64,000 bases of DNA from Morinoia aosen (taxonomy: Eukaryota; Arthropoda; Malacostraca; Amphipoda; Talitridae), in assembly GCA_030386875.1 (NCBI GenBank), contig CM059570.1:32231422-32295421 (forward strand), in the 5' to 3' direction. This document shows, one piece after another, positions 1-10,700 of the stretch (position 1 is the first letter of the stretch; the number at the start of each line of letters is the position of its first letter). Below the pieces are notes generated by a model. That model ran no database searches, had not been told where the DNA came from, and saw only the letters and a program-made list of their open reading frames with translations. The translations under genes and the position numbers were made by a program.

Positions 1-84
1 AGAATTAACGCAAACCCTTGCCATTTAATCCCAAGTCTTAGGCACTGATATCATTAATTGTGCATCCCAAAAGTGATCGCTAGC

Positions 85-1055
85 ATGACTGAATCAGATA
101 ATGAAGATCGAGCCCCCTCAAAACCCATTAGGCTCCCGCCCTTTATTCCGGAGGACGCTCACACCTGGTTTCAACAGTGTGAAGCCGTGTTTAGGTATCA
201 TAAAATAATAAATGACATAGACAAATTCTATGCGCTTGTTTCCGCCGCGCCCACAAAACTATTGAATGACTCAAACCAAATATTAGAAAACCCTCCACCT
301 CTCAATCCTTACGGAATCTTGAAAGGCAAAATTTTGGCAAAGCTTCAGATGTCCGATGCGGACAAATTCCGAAGTCTTGTAGACGCCTCAGCGATTCCAT
401 CTGTCTCTGTCTCTTTCTCTCCCACTTCGCTAGTGAAAGAACTGCGGAAACTCGCTACGGGTGTTGCCGTAGCTGAGGGATTTCTGAAGGAAGTTTTCAT
501 GACTAAGCTTCCTCCGAATGTGCGTCCATTTCTATCGCTAGCAGGGCCCGAGCAAACGTTAGAAAATTAGCGGAGTCCGCAGAGACGGTGATGCGAAATA
601 TTAATTTGTCACGAGAACCACAAGTTGCTTCCCTGAATGTAGCAGCTCCAAATTTTAGCCCGTCAAATACGGCGCAAAAGCAATCCTCAGCCACCATAGA
701 TAAGATGCAGCAGGACATCGCTGAAATAAAGCAAGCTCTCCAAAATTTTCAAATAGGTCAGAGTGTGGCTCACATTCAGCAAGGCCCAGGGAGATTCCAA
801 AGCCACCAAAATGCCTACGACTATCCCTATGACTATCACTCAAACTATCCTTCCCCTCCTCCTCAACGCTTTGATAGAGGTAGATCTTATGATAGGTCAA
901 ATCAAGACCGCCGCTTCAGGTCGCGCTCTCGTGATGCTAGTAGCAATTTATGCTGGTACCACATGAAATTTGGTGACCAAGCTCGCAAATGTGCCTCTAG
1001 ATACTGTCCTCGTTATACCGAAATGACTTCGGGAAACGCCAACAGCGACGCATAG
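85..1055 (+). pseudogene. Ty3/gypsy G1 gag (frameshifted)
   Basis: This is the Gag of a Ty3/gypsy LTR retrotransposon (family G), the structural protein of the cytoplasmic virus-like particle. The ATG at 85 is preferred to the upstream in-frame TTG because it opens MTESDNEDR, matching the MPDTENAAD start of copy G2. The capsid-like part includes LPPFIPEDAHTWFQQ. The C-terminal part is Arg/Ser/Tyr-rich (FDRGRSYDRSNQDRRFRSRS) and ends in a CWYH...CASRYC finger-like motif. An indel near 565-570 creates a TAG after GPEQTLEN; the correct frame resumes at 588 and runs to TAG 1053-1055. G2 and G3 read through this point, so G1 gag is broken. The 5' LTR lies before the window start. Confidence 0.85.
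1031..1037 (+). promoter_or_regulatory. -1 ribosomal frameshift slippery site, G1
   Basis: The heptamer G GGA AAC sits in the gag frame (TCG GGA AAC) seven codons before the gag stop. A -1 slip here continues as RQQRRIVASTALPHSQTTR, exactly the start of the pol frame. The same heptamer is at 14033-14039 (G2) and 24716-24722 (G3), both minus strand. It fits the X XXY YYZ rule for -1 frameshifting. No downstream RNA structure was evaluated. Confidence 0.7.
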
Positions 1056-2878
1056 TAGCGAGTACTGCGTTGCCTCATTCCCAGACTACTCGCCTCCTTA
1101 CTATTCTCGATCCCGTCACCAAGTATCGATTTTTAATAGACACTGGCTCCAGTGTGTCAATTATCCCAGCTACGGCAAAAGACAAAAACAACCCATTGTT
1201 GGCGACATTACGCGCCGCAAATGGCACGCCAATTCCTTGTTACGGTGAAAGAATTTTAGAGTGCGGTCTGGGATTGAGGAGAAAATTAGCATTTACTTTC
1301 TTGGTAGCTGAAGTCCAAGAGCCCATCATAGGTGCTGATTTCCTAGCCAAGTTTGGCATAATTGTAGATATTAAGAACCGTAGAATTAGGGACGAGGAGA
1401 CACAGATCTCAATTCCCGCTTGTAGCATAACTAGAGCAAATGTCTTGCATTCCTTCTCGATTGCTTTCAAGGAGGAGTGCATGTTTGAACAAGAACTTAA
1501 AAATTTCCCAGCATTAACAAACCCTAACTTAGCTTCTAACAACATGCAAACATGCACAAAGCACTTCATAGAGACGCAAGGTCCGCCAGTTTTCTCCCGT
1601 GCTAGGCGACTGCCGCCTGATCGATTGGCGTTAGCTAAGAAAGAATTTGCGCGCATGCTCGAAAATGGCATCATCCGCACCTCCAAAAGCCCTTGGGCTA
1701 GCCCTCTTTTGCTAGTACCCAAGGCTAACGGTGAATTCAGACCGTGCGGGGATTTCCGCAGGTTGAACGCCGTTACTTTACCTGATCGATACCCTATTCC
1801 CTACCTTCATGATTTCAGTGCAAATTTAGAGGGAGCACAAATTTTCTCTAAGATAGACCTGCAGTCTGCCTTCCATCAAATCCCCTTGGATGAGTCTGCG
1901 ATTCCTAAGACCGCGGTAATCACTCCGTTTGGTCTCTTTGAATTCCTAAAGATGCCATATGGTCTCCGGAACGCACCTCAAACGTTCCAGAGACACATGG
2001 CTGAAATTTTCTCTGATCTCACTTTCGCTTATGTCTATTTAGACGACATCCTAGTGGCATCCACAACCCCGGAGTTGCACAAAGACCATCTTAGGGTCGT
2101 TTTTCAAAGATTGTCCGACAATGGACTCCTCGTAAATCCTGCAAAATGTGAGCTCGGAAAGCCATCACTGATTTACTTAGGTCATGAAATCTCTAGCCTA
2201 GGTCTAAAACCTTTGCCTTCCAAAGTAGAAGTGATCAAAAACTTTCCTCTTCCACAGACCCAGAAGGAACTAAGAAGGTTCCTAGGTTCTGTTAACTTCT
2301 ACCATCGTTTCATACGCAACTGTGCTCAAACTTTAGCGCCCTTGTCTGACCTCCTCGAACCGAAACGAAAAGGCAAATCTATTGAGGTAAAATGGACAGA
2401 AGAAGCGCGCAAGGCTTTTGAGACAATCAAGCACAAGTTAGCTTCCGCGACTGAATTATCCTACCCTATTGCTAATGCTGATTTCAGCCTAGTTGTTGAC
2501 GCATCCAGTACCGCCGTAGGTGCTGTTTTGCAACAACAAGTAGGTACTAATATCTCTCCTCTTGCCTTCTTTTCCAAAAAGCTGTCGCCCACTGAGCGTG
2601 GTTATAGCGCGTTCGGTAGGGAACTTCTTGCTATCTACTTGTCTGTGAGACACTTCCGCTATGCTCTAGAGGCGAGGGAGTTTGTGATCTACACAGATCA
2701 CAAACCTCTGACCTCAGCGATCAAAATGCCTTCTGAAAGACATTCCCCTAGGGAAGCTCGACACTTGTCGTTTATAAGTCAGTTTACCACTGACATCCGT
2801 TTCATAAAAGGGTTGGACAATACTGTGGCTGATTGCCTTTCCAGAATCAACACTGTCCAAACCAGTGGTGTCACGTCT
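1038..2878 (+). pseudogene. Ty3/gypsy G1 pol, part 1 (protease-RT-RNase H)
   Basis: First half of G1 Pol, reached by -1 frameshift from gag. Domains in order: aspartic protease with LIDTGSSVSIIP; reverse transcriptase with the KANGEFRPCGDFRRLN and KIDLQSAFHQIPL blocks and an intact catalytic YVYLDDILVAS; connection; RNase H with VVDASSTAVGAVLQQ, FGRELLAIY and VIYTDHKPL. The frame is open up to QTSG, where the Pao solo LTR X1 has inserted (target duplication AGTGG at 2874-2878). Pol resumes at 5769. This is the only G copy in the window that keeps YLDD, but the LTR insertion and the broken gag make it defective. Confidence 0.9.
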
Positions 2879-4919
2879 TGCAAGACGTGACAAAATTTAA
2901 AGAATTTTGATAGTTTGATTCCGGCAACATTCCGCGGATCCGCACTTCGTCCGCAAGAATGACGCCAACGTTTTGTTTGTTCGAAGTGTGTGGAAGGAGC
3001 AGGTTCCCGGATAATCTTAAGTTAATACGTCCTTTTAAACGTGAATTCGTGACAGGAGACTATTTTTTGAACGTGTTACCTTAGTGGCTACGTTTGTCAA
3101 TCGCCTTAGCGTATTTGTGTTTAGATAGCGGTGAACAGCCGGCTTCTGGAGCATTCGAGGATGTTTCCGGTGGCCGGTGAGCCACCCACATTAAGCTAGA
3201 CTAGCCTCGTGATGTCGTTAGGCCTGGTGTTTTCTTTCGGTGCAGCCAGTAAGCTGCTGTGTAATGCTGGAAATTAGTCAGATTATAAGCTGAGCACTGC
3301 GATTTTACCTGATGAATTTTTCTATTTCATTTCACTGCTCCAAGTGATTCTGTATTAAAGTTCAAATGTTTCTTCCTTCTTTTGCTCAGCAACATTGCAT
3401 AATAGTCAAGCCATGTCAACTATGTCGTCATAGAAAGTAAATACAGCGTTGTAAACAGTGTCATAGGCAGTAAATGTAATATGGAGAGACTGACACTTCA
3501 ATGCTCCAGAATTGACACATGATTGTTTGAAGTTTATTGCATTTCATAGATTGACGCAATTTATATTTATTTGCGAATACAATTCAACCACTGCTTCACT
3601 ATTTAAAGATTTGTGTATTAAAAAATACAAACTATGTTGTGGTTCTTCCATGAATTAGACACCAGTTGTTGATAGTAAAAAGCACACAGCGACACAGCGT
3701 GCTAAACTTGTATCGACTTTGGAAACACGAGTTTTTCTGTCTTTAGTCGTTTCGTGTGATTTACTGCATTTTTACATTTGTACCTTTTTGAACCTTGAAT
3801 CCGTGTTTGTCTAATTGTACATTTACATTCATTTCTTATCTTCAGCGACATTTGTCAGATTTTTGTAATAAGCTGATGATGGGTAGTTGCCCGAAACGGT
3901 CTCAGTATGATGAAATTTCATCAGTGATTCTGCTCTCCTATTCTTATGAAAGTAAAAAAATACTTTGTCAGCTGCCTGGCTCCTCACCCATGAGCTGTAC
4001 TGGGCAAACTGCGCCAGTCAGCAGGTGGAAGCCTAAAAAGAGAAAAAAATTCTTAGGAGTAGACTGAGAATAAGCGCAGAAAATTGAGACCACCAGCTCA
4101 TATGATTTGTGTTTTCAAGGCGACGCTGACAAACGTGTACTTGCCTCTCTCATTTCTTTTTATGATAGAATTTATTGATAATGGTTGATTGATAACCTGA
4201 GTGACTTGCCCCTACTTTAGAGACCTAATTTTTGCTGTCTCTTTTCCACAGATAGGGTAAAGAAAGCCAGAATAGGCACTTATTTTGCAGACTAAAATAT
4301 GCTTTCACAAGTCTAAATTTGAGGGACCTTTCCTCATCGTCTGTAAGTATCTAGAGTACCCTCTTTCAACTTGTGATGTTACCTAACCCGTTTTCTTTGC
4401 TACATTGTGAAGCATTCATGTGAAAACTATAGATTTGTCGTGCGACTGTCCACCTTTTGTTCAAATAAAGTGCTTATTAACTAGTGACCGCTGTGTCAAG
4501 ATTGTTGGATGCGGATGTACATTCGTGGATATATCTTTTTGTGCTTCCTTAAAAAAGACCTTTTTAAACATCTGCCGAAGCAAGCAATTCTAACATTATT
4601 TCCTGGCGTAAAGTATTGCGAAGTTTTATGTCATGTACATGCAAACTGTCAAAAGTGTTTTCACCTCACAATGAAAACGCATCGTCCATTAAATTGTGTT
4701 ATCTCTTATGATTATTATCATTACATGTATTATCAAATGTAGATTAAGCAAGATTAGGAGTACATTGCCCTCAATCACTCCTTTTGACTAGTGACACGAG
4801 TTCTACAATACTCGCGTCCGTGTATCATAAATGTGTTCTTTCTAATGCGTTTCCTAGCAGTGTGTCCTTGGCAGGGTGTTCTCGACAATGTGATCCTCGA
4901 CTAGAGACTTGTTTTCTTC

Positions 4920-5095
4920 CCTGTCAATGCAGCAGAAACCTTTCCTTGTTTCAGGAACTTCTTTCCTAGCTCACTACTCCTGTGTGTCTTGTGCATAGAT
5001 TCCGCGTTCCCTCAACCTCATACCAAATGGTGCCTTCTTCTTTCCTCCCTTGGAACATCTTTGTCGTGGTTGAGGGAAGCTAAAACTTTCCCATA
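4920..5095 (+). repeat. SINE-like S1 module inside Pao LTR
   Basis: The segment including GCATAGATTCCGCGTTCCCT and AATGGTGCCTTCTTCTTTCC matches the 3' half of the free-standing S1 repeats at 52481-52839 and 55076-55410. Equivalent segments are in X4 (about 25785-25960, minus), X3 (about 40130-40310, minus) and X2 (about 42320-42490). All Pao LTRs share it, so it probably entered an ancestral LTR. Confidence 0.6.
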
Positions 5096-5202
5096 GAATG
5101 ATAATAATGGAGTCATGAAATGTTATTGTGCTATGTTGTTCCCATGAGTGTGCCTCGTGACCACTCTTATTGCCCTTTGGTCACTGGAATATCATACCTA
5201 GT

Positions 5203-5462
5203 ACTCTGTTCAGAGGTGACTCCAGCGTGGGTAAGTCGCTCGGCCAGAAAGACATTGGTGAGTTGTTGGAATCCCGTGATTGGGTAACAGCTACCACCAC
5301 TAAGACTCTATGTACGCAAATGAATTAATCTACTAAACTAAACGAAAGCTAGGAAAACGGAATATTCTAATCTCTACACAAACACTCAAATACTGTATGG
5401 GTATTCACTGTTGAATCGCCCCGTTGCGTCTATGGTGGTTAAATAGTAATAATAATAATAAT
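5203..5462 (+). mobile_element. tRNA-derived SINE with (TAA)n tail
   Basis: A 260-bp insertion in X1 bounded by a perfect 15-bp duplication, AATATCATACCTAGT, at 5188-5202 and 5463-5477. The 5' part resembles a tRNA promoter: GGTAAGTCGCTCGGC as an A-box-like block and GTTGGAATCCC close to the B-box consensus. The 3' end is a (TAA)n run (about 5446-5462). X2, X3 and X4 lack it, so it inserted after X1. LINE-dependent retroposition is inferred from the long duplication and the tail. Confidence 0.75.
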
Positions 5463-5768
5463 AATATCATACCTAGTTCTAGCATTATTTAGCTGTTATC
5501 TGTGTTTTGCTCAAGATGTAGGATGCTCCTTTCTCGCCATGCAGCACCGTATAAATTAATTGTTCATTCGACTATAACCTTAAATCGGGGTTTTTGTCAC
5601 GTAATTCCTAGCCCGAGTCTGAATCATATTTGTCTGTGCAGATATACGGCTCAACGGGATAAGAAATAAAAAACCTGAAGAGACCTCGTTTCCCTTTGGG
5701 CGTCCTACTGAGTTCCGTTCAATGGCGTGCCGAAGCGAAGATCAATTCCGCTAGCGCACGACATTACA

Positions 5769-7298
5769 AGTGGTGAAATCACCTTCGGCAACATTGAAAG
5801 AGCGCAGAAGGAGGATCCTGAACTTCAGGACCTTCTCAAACCTTCTAACACTTCCTCTCCAAAACTAACCTTGGTTGACGGCGTGTACCGTGATGCCGAG
5901 CGACCTTCTCGTTTGTATCTTCCTGCGACGCTCCGCAGAGTAGCTGTCCTCCACTACCATTCCCTCTCTCATCCAGGTATTAACCGTACAGTGCGTTTGA
6001 TTTCTGATCGTTTCGTCTGGCCAGCGATGCGTAAGGAGGTCAAGCAAATTGTGCAAAATTGCCATGCGTGTCAGAGTAGTAAGGTGGTGAAACATAATCG
6101 TGCGGCGCTGCAGAGTTGTGCATTCACAGGTCACAAGTTCGACTCTGTACACCTAGATTTGGTGGGTCCTTTGCCTTTATCGCGCGGGCATTCTTATTTG
6201 TTGACCATCATCGATAGGTTCACACGTTGGGTTGAGGCTGTCCCTCTTCCTGATACCCAAACTGAGACTGTAGCGCGCGCTTTCTTGTCAAACTGGATCT
6301 CTAGATTTGGGGTTCCCTTAAGTGTCACACATGACCGGGGATCACAATTCACCTCCAAATTCTGGAGTGAGCTTAGCACCGCTTTAGGGTGTGCAAATAC
6401 ATCAACTACAGCGTATCATCCGCAGTCAAATGGACTTATTGAGAGAGTCCACAGAGACCTCAAGGTTGCATTGCGCTGCCTTAATTGCAGTCGCGATTGG
6501 ACTGATAGACTTCCAGTAGTACTACTTAGCATCCGAAATTTACACAGACAGGATCAGCAATGCACAGCGGCTGAAATGTTGTACGGGAAAACGCTTCGTC
6601 TCCCCGGCGACATTGTTGACCCAAAACCTTTGCCTGAATTTTCATCCGCTGACCGTTCCGCTTATGTAACCTGTCTCAAAGATTGCATGCGTAAGATCAA
6701 GTATGTGGCTCCACGAATGCCTCAGACTCAGGACAAACTGGATTCTGCCCTGCAAGACTGCACACATGTGTATGTCCGCAATGATGCTATAAAACCTACA
6801 CTCACGCGCCCTTATGATGGCCCATTCAAAGTACTTAAACGCAAGCAAAAATACTTCATCCTCGAAAGATTCGGTTCACACGACCCTGCGAGCATTGATC
6901 GATTAAAAGTCGCATACACTTCTGATCATAGTGTAACTTATAACTCATCATCCTCTCCGCAGATTTCCTTTCCCACTGAGACTCGATCAAATCTACCATC
7001 TCAGCGTCCTCAGTTGGCTGCCTTGTTGCCTAGTCAACTTGAGTGTAACCCTTTCTACGTGTCTGTACATTCAAACCCTATCCCTAAGCCTATCGTAGAC
7101 TCTAATTCTAGCCCTCTTACTGACACAGCGACAAGTCTGGAGAGACCAGACGAGCCCGCTGCAGTAACTCCTGTTCCTAGGACTCTTGCCGATCTAAACT
7201 TGCAGACCCGTTTGGTGAAACTTCCCCGCTCAGTATCATTTGCCAATTGCCGAACTCGGCAGGGTCGTGTAGTTCGCCCTCCTTCCCGCTACAGATGA
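5769..7298 (+). pseudogene. Ty3/gypsy G1 pol, part 2 (integrase)
   Basis: Second half of G1 Pol, resuming after the X1 insertion with GEITFGNIERAQ, the sequence that directly follows QTSG in G2. It has the integrase H2C2 zinc finger (HYHSLSHPGINRT...CHACQSSK), the DDE core with HLDLVGPLPLSRGH, THDRGSQFTSKFW and AYHPQSNGLIERVHRD, and a C-terminal region ending VRPPSRYR at a TGA. The frame is open throughout and is the longest integrase C-terminus of the three G copies. The apparent start upstream at 5727 belongs to X1, not to pol. Confidence 0.9.
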
Positions 7299-7327
7299 TT
7301 GCAGCGGGTGGACCTTTCGGTCTGCGC

Positions 7328-7339
7328 CTTGGGGGGTAA
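7328..7339 (+). other. Polypurine tract of G1
   Basis: The run TTGGGGGGTAA lies directly before the LTR start TGTAGCA at 7340. G2 and G3 carry the same tract (minus strand, around 10634-10646 and 19238-19250). Position and composition fit the plus-strand primer of an LTR retrotransposon. Confidence 0.75.
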
Positions 7340-8229
7340 TGTAGCATACCGCTACATAAGCGTAAAAATTAGAAATTTGCCATTCGTACTTAAATAAATT
7401 AATTAGTAGCATTAAAAATCTTACTCTAATTTATTATTAATTATTTTCTACTTCTAATTCGTAATCATTGAAGTTTTTGTGTAAATACATGAGACGATAA
7501 AATAACAATTTACATTTTTCGAGAGAGAAGCCCTCTGGTGGCAATACTGCGCAATGCGCGTCTCTGTTTCAAATAGAGCACTCTTACTTTGGCGGTTGAC
7601 TAGCCCGCTCACAGCATTTTTTTCCCGACCTCAACGTCATCACACACACCATTTACAACATTCTCCCTGGGCCGTTTTTGGTTTTTCTACTTGGATTGGG
7701 ATTTGGCTATGCTCTGGGCCTTTAGCCGGATATATTCTCTAATTATGGGCCTTAATTCTCAACTGCCTAAAAGTACGGGCTCCATTGAATTAGCTTTGCA
7801 TTCGCTGAATTCCGCGTGCTTGGATCTTAAGTACTATTCAAACCAAGAGTCATCATCGCCATCAGGCTCGGCACCTTGATCAAACTCACCTGCTCCAAAA
7901 TTAAGCATGCTTTGCCCACACAAATAGCTACGCACCGATTGTTGTGCTTGTTTAAAAATTGCCCACAGTAAATTGAATATTCTGAACTCGATACACTTAA
8001 AATTCTCATCCACCGGCCGGAGCGACGCCAGCGCTCACCGAAGCTCACCACCGGCACTCCGGACCTCACTGGGATTTCCAGTCAAGCTCATCGAAGACCT
8101 CCTGGTTTCCTCTTCCAATAAACTCCACCTGAACTAAGCTGAGTCCAAATCCGTTTTTCATTATCCCTCTTGTAATTTCCCACAACACTATCGAGAGTTG
8201 TTCGAGTTTTTGGCCGTCAAGAACTAACA
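7340..8229 (+). mobile_element. 3' LTR of G1
   Basis: It begins TGTAGCATACCGCTACATAA and tracks the G2 LTR (read on its own strand) for the first 260 bp or so, then diverges. Similarity returns near the end: AATAAA at about 8117 followed by AGCTGAGTCC, as in G2 and G3. CTAACA at 8224-8229 matches the CCTAACA end of the G2 LTR. It is about half the length of the G2 LTR (890 versus 1832 bp), so it is a shorter subfamily or internally deleted. The 3' border is approximate. Confidence 0.6.
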
Positions 8230-8270
8230 TTTAAGTTCAAACTACCCCAACGGTCACGAAAACCCGACAG

Positions 8271-8790
8271 AAATATTTTGAATATATGCATAGTGCAATA
8301 TTGAACATAAAAAATGAACATGACACACCATTCACGCTACGCCATCTTTGGGAACACTTCAGAGTATGTCATGCAATTCGCAAGAAATACCTACGAACTA
8401 TTTGCACATCTTTAAATAGCACAGCACTGGTAAATTCACTTGGCTTACGCACGATGATAAAACACCTAATTTTGTGAGCAAGATTTGCTAAATTAAAAAC
8501 ACTTATTTTCACTTACGAGACGCTGCACCACACAAGCTAACATGCGAGTAAGAAATGACAATCTGACAATGGCGTCAGCTGTGGTGTTGCCATCACAACG
8601 ACTTAAAACTCGAACACTGTCGATGGTATTATCATTTTTGTGCTTTTACACAAAAACCTTTAAGATTACTAATTATAAGTAGAAAATAATTAATAATAAA
8701 GTGAAGTAAGATTTTCAATGCCAATAATTATGCTATTTAAATGTTAATGAGAATTTCACTGGATTTATACATTTTGTAGTTAATGCTACA
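8271..8790 (-). mobile_element. Truncated G3-type LTR fragment
   Basis: Similar to 18720-19237 of the G3 LTR in the same orientation, sharing AAAAAATGAACAT, ACACCATTCACGCTACGCCA and the terminal TAATGCTACA. It is one end of an LTR only, with no internal region. It sits 11 bp from the G2 element, so this spot has taken related insertions repeatedly. Confidence 0.65.
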
Positions 8791-8801
8791 TACCTAATTA
8801 T

Positions 8802-10633
8802 TGTTAGGTTTGGTGGTGATGAGTTAGATTAAAGATAGGTATCAACATCCAATCCTAATCGTTTTGTTCGACAGTGTTTTTCGAAATCGTAAGAGAAGGA
8901 TAATAAAGCATGGGAACTCAGCTTAGATTTCTTTATTGAAGGAAGCCGTGATGAGCGATGGCGTGCTTGGCTTCTGAAGATCTTCTCTTAGATGGGAAAC
9001 TCCGTGCAGGCGAGGTCCGGTGAGCGAGGACGTGGGCCAGGTGTAAGTGAGCGTGTTTTTGTGGCGGTTACTTTCAGATTGCTAACAAATTATCAATCCC
9101 AAGAAATTCGTTGGCTTTAAGAAATTGGCTTCATTTCTGCTTAATTTTAGCAGGTGAATGAGAAGCAATTTTGGAAACGTGATTGATGTTGAGATATCGA
9201 TCCTTAATTTATGTCGGATGTTAAGATCGTTAAACGCTGGCGACGAGAATCCAGGGTTGGAGCAGTTAATATCTTAGCCAGTACTTTGATAATATATCAG
9301 GCTGAAAACAGTTTGAAAACCGAGGAGAATGCAAGGCAACTAAGGTCGAGTTAAGAGTCCGACTCACGTCACAAATAAGCACTTTAAGTGGTGGATCTCG
9401 ATGGTTTAGTGAGAGATATTAGGCCACATGAATTTAACTTGTGAAGCTCAAACCCAAGGAATGTGTGTTGTGGTGTTTGGTGCCGTCGAGGATCTGCAAT
9501 TAATCGAAGACGCTGAATGAGAAGGTTCTCGAAGAGGCATCAAAGAAAAATTCCACAACTGACAATCCCTACACTGCAAAGATAAATTTTCCCATCACGG
9601 AGAAAACCTGAACCTCTTCCATAGATTTACTCAAAGCTTTAGTTCCATTAAAGGCTCAGGAAGAAAATATAGAAAAGATAAGCAAGAATTGTAATTTACA
9701 GATCAGTAATGATCTGTTATTCCTTTAGTGGAATTACGGAATATACATGTGACTTAAAAACACATGATTCGTGGAATAGAAAGGAAATATGAAAATAGCT
9801 AAAATGCATAGAATGGGAATTAATACTTTTCGTACTCTACAATATCTATGTTCAAACGAGAAATAAAAAGGCAGTCCTAAATTCATTCATATGTCCATCA
9901 TACTGAAAAACACTGCAAGAATATCCTGTAATAAAAGGGTAATATTTACACATAAAGGAGGTGCAATTCTTGAACATAGAAATGACATGACACGGCAGTT
10001 AATTTTTTTTGTTCGCCCATTTTCCCGCGAAAACGCCGGCATTCCGCCGTACGCTCTCACGAAGTTTTTTTATACGCGAGTAGCAAAATCACCATGACAG
10101 ATGCAAGTATATATTTTTGCCGCAAGAATAAAAAGAACGTGATTGAATGTTGATACTAAAATCTTGACACACGAAATGCACATGACATGCAAAATTCACG
10201 CTATGTCATGTTGAGATAGCACTCTGAATAAACCATGCTACATCACGACTTCTACGCATAACTACATATTTAAATAACACGGCACTGTCACAATTTATAC
10301 CTAAACTGAACACGAAGAAGGAACACAATATTTTCTAACACAGATTTACTTACGAGAAATGCTGTAACACCAAGCTAAAGAGACGCACATGAGAGAGTGA
10401 GTTTCAAAAGAGACGCGTCACCGCGCAGTGTTGCCAATCCCAGAGGCCTCTCTCTCAAATATGTCGAGTGTTATTTTATCTCTCATGCATTTACACAAAA
10501 ACTTCAAGGATTACTAATTATAAGTAGAAAATTATTAATAATAATTTAGAGTAGGATTTTTAATGTCAATAATTATGGTATTTAAGTGCGAATGAGGAAT
10601 TTTATAATTTACACTTTTGTAGCAAATGCTACA
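8802..10633 (-). repeat. 3' LTR of G2
   Basis: 1832 bp; on the plus strand it begins TGTTAGGTTTGGTGG and ends AGCAAATGCTACA, i.e. TGTAGCA...CCTAACA on the element strand. It is near-identical to 15456-17287. An AATAAA on the element strand lies at about 8930. Apparent ORFs such as the one at 9891 recur in both LTRs and look incidental. Confidence 0.88.
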
Positions 10634-10700
10634 TTACCCCCCAAGGCGCAGACCGAAAGGTCCACCCGCTGCAATCATTTGTAGCGGGAAGGAGTTCGAA

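Larger units (their letters stand above)
2879..5768 (+). mobile_element. BEL/Pao solo LTR X1
   Basis: This 2890-bp insertion splits G1 pol. It begins TGTCACGTCTTG, ends GCACGACATTACA, and is flanked by AGTGG at 2874-2878 and 5769-5773. The same TGT...ACA unit occurs as X2, X3 and X4. X4 is immediately preceded on its own strand by a purine tract and a Pao-type protease ORF, which identifies X as the LTR of a BEL/Pao element. There is no internal coding region, so X1 is a solo LTR left by LTR-LTR recombination. A tRNA-type SINE (5203-5462) and a SINE-like module (about 4920-5095) lie inside. The first 24 bp form a perfect palindrome. ORFs in it look spurious. Confidence 0.8.

Noticed and set aside
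5727..5768. Integrase ORF start at 5727
   Set aside because: These codons are the 3' end of Pao LTR X1, not G1 pol.
7554..8069. Small ORFs in the G1 LTR region
   Set aside because: Overlapping, both strands, no motifs; the region aligns as LTR.
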